Shown here: positions 62,113-64,000 of the stretch, in pieces
Numbering within the stretch: position 1 is the stretch's first letter
How the letters are laid out: every line of letters begins with the position of its first letter
From: Symbiodinium natans
Lineage: Eukaryota > Sar > Dinophyceae > Suessiales > Symbiodiniaceae
Assembly (NCBI GenBank): GCA_905221605.1
Contig: CAJNDS010000402.1
Span: forward strand, 577,818 to 641,817
Direction: 5' to 3'
Length of the DNA stretch: 64,000 bases
Program-made: the position numbers and the translations under genes
The notes under the pieces: model-generated
Told to the model about the DNA's origin: nothing
The model's input: only the letters and a program-made list of their open reading frames with translations
The model's database searches: none

Positions 62113-62346
62113 TTGGTCCGTTTTGCTAAGACTCTACGGGGGTGGAGGGCCTCCATCACGCAGCAGGAAAGTGACCTTCGCTATGTTCTCAAGCAGGTTA
62201 AGCTGCTGCAGGAACTCGGTCTCCTAGCACTTGCTGTGGAAATCAAGCCCCCTTCCCAGCCTCTTCAAAACACAGTCAAGGCCCCCCTCACCCCAACCCT
62301 TTCAACATGGCACAGTGATGAAAGTTGGCAAAAAGCTGCTTGCTGA
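62113..62346 (+). CDS. 77-residue ORF or exon
   Basis: The frame is open from 62113 to TGA at 62344. After an acceptor CACGCAGCAG it reads ESDLRYVLKQVKLLQELGLL, a clean amphipathic helix, then a Pro/Thr-rich stretch. Probably an exon of a larger gene; no family is recognised. Confidence 0.3.
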   Translation: MVRFAKTLRGWRASITQQESDLRYVLKQVKLLQELGLLALAVEIKPPSQPLQNTVKAPLTPTLSTWHSDESWQKAAC

Positions 62347-62458
62347 AAGGAGGCCCACAGATGACCCCACAAATGCCATTTTGGAAGTAGATTTCCACCA
62401 TTTCCCACGCATGCTTTCAATCTTGCAGTACCGCGAGCGCTGTTGGCCAAATCTCTAA

Positions 62459-63098
62459 GGCCTAGAGGGAGCCGTGACTCAATGCAGCAAGGATCTGAAA
62501 CACAAGCGCGGTCCTCAGTGCAGGAAGACCAGTTCGCAGACAGGATTGACGGCCGGAGTTAATCGGAGTTGTTGTGCATTAGCTCGGGACTGTTCGGCAG
62601 GGAGGTCCCAACTGATGGACTTGCTTCAACGGTTTTGAATTCAGCTTGTACTCAGTCAGGAACTTGCAGGCAAGAACATGTGGCAAGTAGCATGCCGGAG
62701 AAATCGTTTCCAGCCAGTCTCGCGTCTCGCTGAGTCAGTACATCTGACGCAATTCTTGGCAGGATCTTCGTGCAAATATTTGGGCTCCAAGGCATTTGCC
62801 AGAGTAGATTTGCTCATTTAATCATCGCTTTCCGACAGCATCTCGCCTCCACCGCAACGCTATGGCCGCGCTCAGGACGGTTGAGACGTAGTCGTGTGGG
62901 AGCTGGAGTGGAAAGCAATTAGTTCAAAAAGCCTTGCACGCCCAATTACAGGTGTTACGATTGTATTGCGGGTCTGCCACAAGTGATTTCGCCTGAGCTG
63001 ACGTGGGGAGCCTGCTTAGCCGGGTCCCTTTTCCGCTATGCCCCCCCCCCCCTTCCCCCCCGGCGCTCGCCTTCCTCGACACCTATGACCAATTTCAG
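62459..63098. other. Spacer without a recognised gene
   Basis: No frame above 60 codons with splice support is seen. A C10/C6 pyrimidine tract (63042-63060) precedes the acceptor of the next exon. Confidence 0.5.
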
Positions 63099-63458
63099 AG
63101 GCCAGCGTTGGCTATCCTCCTGAACCAGCCAGCGCACAAACCTGGACGTTCTGTTTTGCAGAACTGCGCTCAGCTTGGGAGGACGTCCCTCGCCGTTGCG
63201 ATGGTCGCTTTCGCTGTGCGTGCTGGAGCTATCAGCTCTGCGTGCGCGGACCATCCTGGACCCTTTGACCCAAGATGGACCAAGCGGAGTATGTCGGTTT
63301 TTGAATGCCCATCATCACCCGACCATTCCCCGCAAGAATTGTTTAGCGGGGGTGCAACCGTTGCTCGTGGAACCCATGTAGTAGCAATTGTGCCACCAGC
63401 AAGGGAGGGCTCTGCGATCATTGTTTTTGCGAAGGAGGGGGCCGTCCCCCTGCCCTAA
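63099..63458 (+). CDS. Last exon of a gene, 119 codons
   Basis: After CCAATTTCAG at 63098 the frame is open for 119 codons to TAA. It contains a hydrophobic stretch (TSLAVAMVAFAVRAGAISSA), a polar segment (DPRWTKRSMSVFECPSSPDH) and a Gly/Val-rich end (GATVARGTHVVAIVPPAREG). The same frame is open upstream to 63003, so an unspliced start is possible. A membrane-anchored or exported protein fits the hydrophobic segment; no family is recognised. Confidence 0.45.
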   Translation, partial: RPALAILLNQPAHKPGRSVLQNCAQLGRTSLAVAMVAFAVRAGAISSACADHPGPFDPRWTKRSMSVFECPSSPDHSPQELFSGGATVARGTHVVAIVPPAREGSAIIVFAKEGAVPLP

Positions 63459-64000
63459 CAGCCCCTGCAATTAACAAACATTGCAACCGTACTCGTGCTT
63501 TACAAAGCCGAAGGGAGGAATCCTAGGTTCGTTTTGCTGCTCTACCGACTCAGGACTCAGCTTTCACCCAAACAAGAAACATGTAAAGTCGATTGTTCTG
63601 GCCGCGAATTAGCTTCTAAGTCAACACCCACAGCTGAGCAATCAACCGCACTCATCTGCGGACTGTTGTGTTTTCATTGCGGCAGTGCGGGCATGTGTTA
63701 AAACATCATGCCTATCACTGTGTTTACATTGCACCCTGCCAAGTGTTTCACTTCTTTAAGCTGTGCATGCTGTTTCAAAGAACATCATACCACGGCTTCA
63801 AGGCCCACATGAATTCCACCAAGATGCAGAGGAAACCACTTGGATCGGGTTCGGGTCAACCTTCGATCAGAATGTTTTGAGTGCGCTGCATCCTCAACTT
63901 CTCCAAATTCTTTTGTTTGTTTTGGAGTTTTAGGCCCCAATTACCCCCTAAACCTTGCTTTTCTCCTTTTCCGGGTGGAAATAGTTCGGGGGAACGAGGG
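63459..64000. other. Window end, no firm gene
   Basis: Only short frames (63495-63701, 63668-63880) are present. Neither has a splice-supported boundary or motif. Confidence 0.5.

Noticed and set aside
62367-62379. GCCATTTTGG as a spliced-leader relic
   Set aside because: The ten bases match the middle of the leader, but the following CTCAAG is absent.
1-64000. Reassignment of UAG to an amino acid across the whole window
   Set aside because: Several good models end naturally at TAG (for example at 1971-2027 and 56754-56756, with no coding-like sequence after), so only local readthrough or micro-introns are considered.

Overview
The window looks like nuclear DNA of a dinoflagellate. Four things point there. 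Interstitial TTTAGGG/CCCTAAA telomere-type blocks recur across the window and often sit inside introns. A relic of the dinoflagellate trans-spliced leader lies directly upstream of an intronless CCCH zinc-finger gene. A membrane protein gene at 54.7-56.8 kb carries SHSW, FLDvCCIDQ and WCVFE motifs of a type I associate with dinoflagellate genomes. A high-GC non-LTR retrotransposon at 23.9-26.9 kb has degraded relatives around it. No bacterial operon, rRNA, tRNA or CRISPR feature was seen.

Layout. From 1 to about 17 kb there is a run of short genes made of very small exons, all reconstructed on the + strand, with gaps of tens to a few hundred bases between stop and next start. This is the unidirectional layout expected where mRNAs mature by trans-splicing. 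The run includes the CCCH retrogene (11.6 kb) and is interrupted by a 1.1-kb tandem repeat (12.4-14.7 kb). From 18 to 29 kb is a nest of retroelement sequence. It holds one intact reverse transcriptase plus restriction-like-endonuclease ORF (988 aa), at least five degraded fragments of the same family on both strands, and one minus-strand fragment of a different LINE. Several short-motif repeat clusters lie in the same stretch. From 29 to 39 kb the DNA is sparse, with a few ORFs and a degenerate CAACA-rich tract. From 39 to 64 kb short-exon + strand genes return. These include a two-EF-hand gene (43.0-44.0 kb), a gene whose 5' exon has an inverted copy just upstream (44.4-45.1 kb), the SHSW/TIR-like membrane protein gene, and several unknown proteins.

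How the models were made. Most genes here have no exon above about 70 codons, so I joined exons by eye from a splice acceptor (AG, often followed by G), an open frame, a donor (GT, sometimes GC or GA) and matching phase. The retroelement, CCCH, EF-hand and SHSW models also rest on recognisable motifs and are the firmest. The other models rest on phase and open frame only. Exact donor or acceptor choices are uncertain, and several loci are readable in more than one frame. No pathway linking the small genes can be named.
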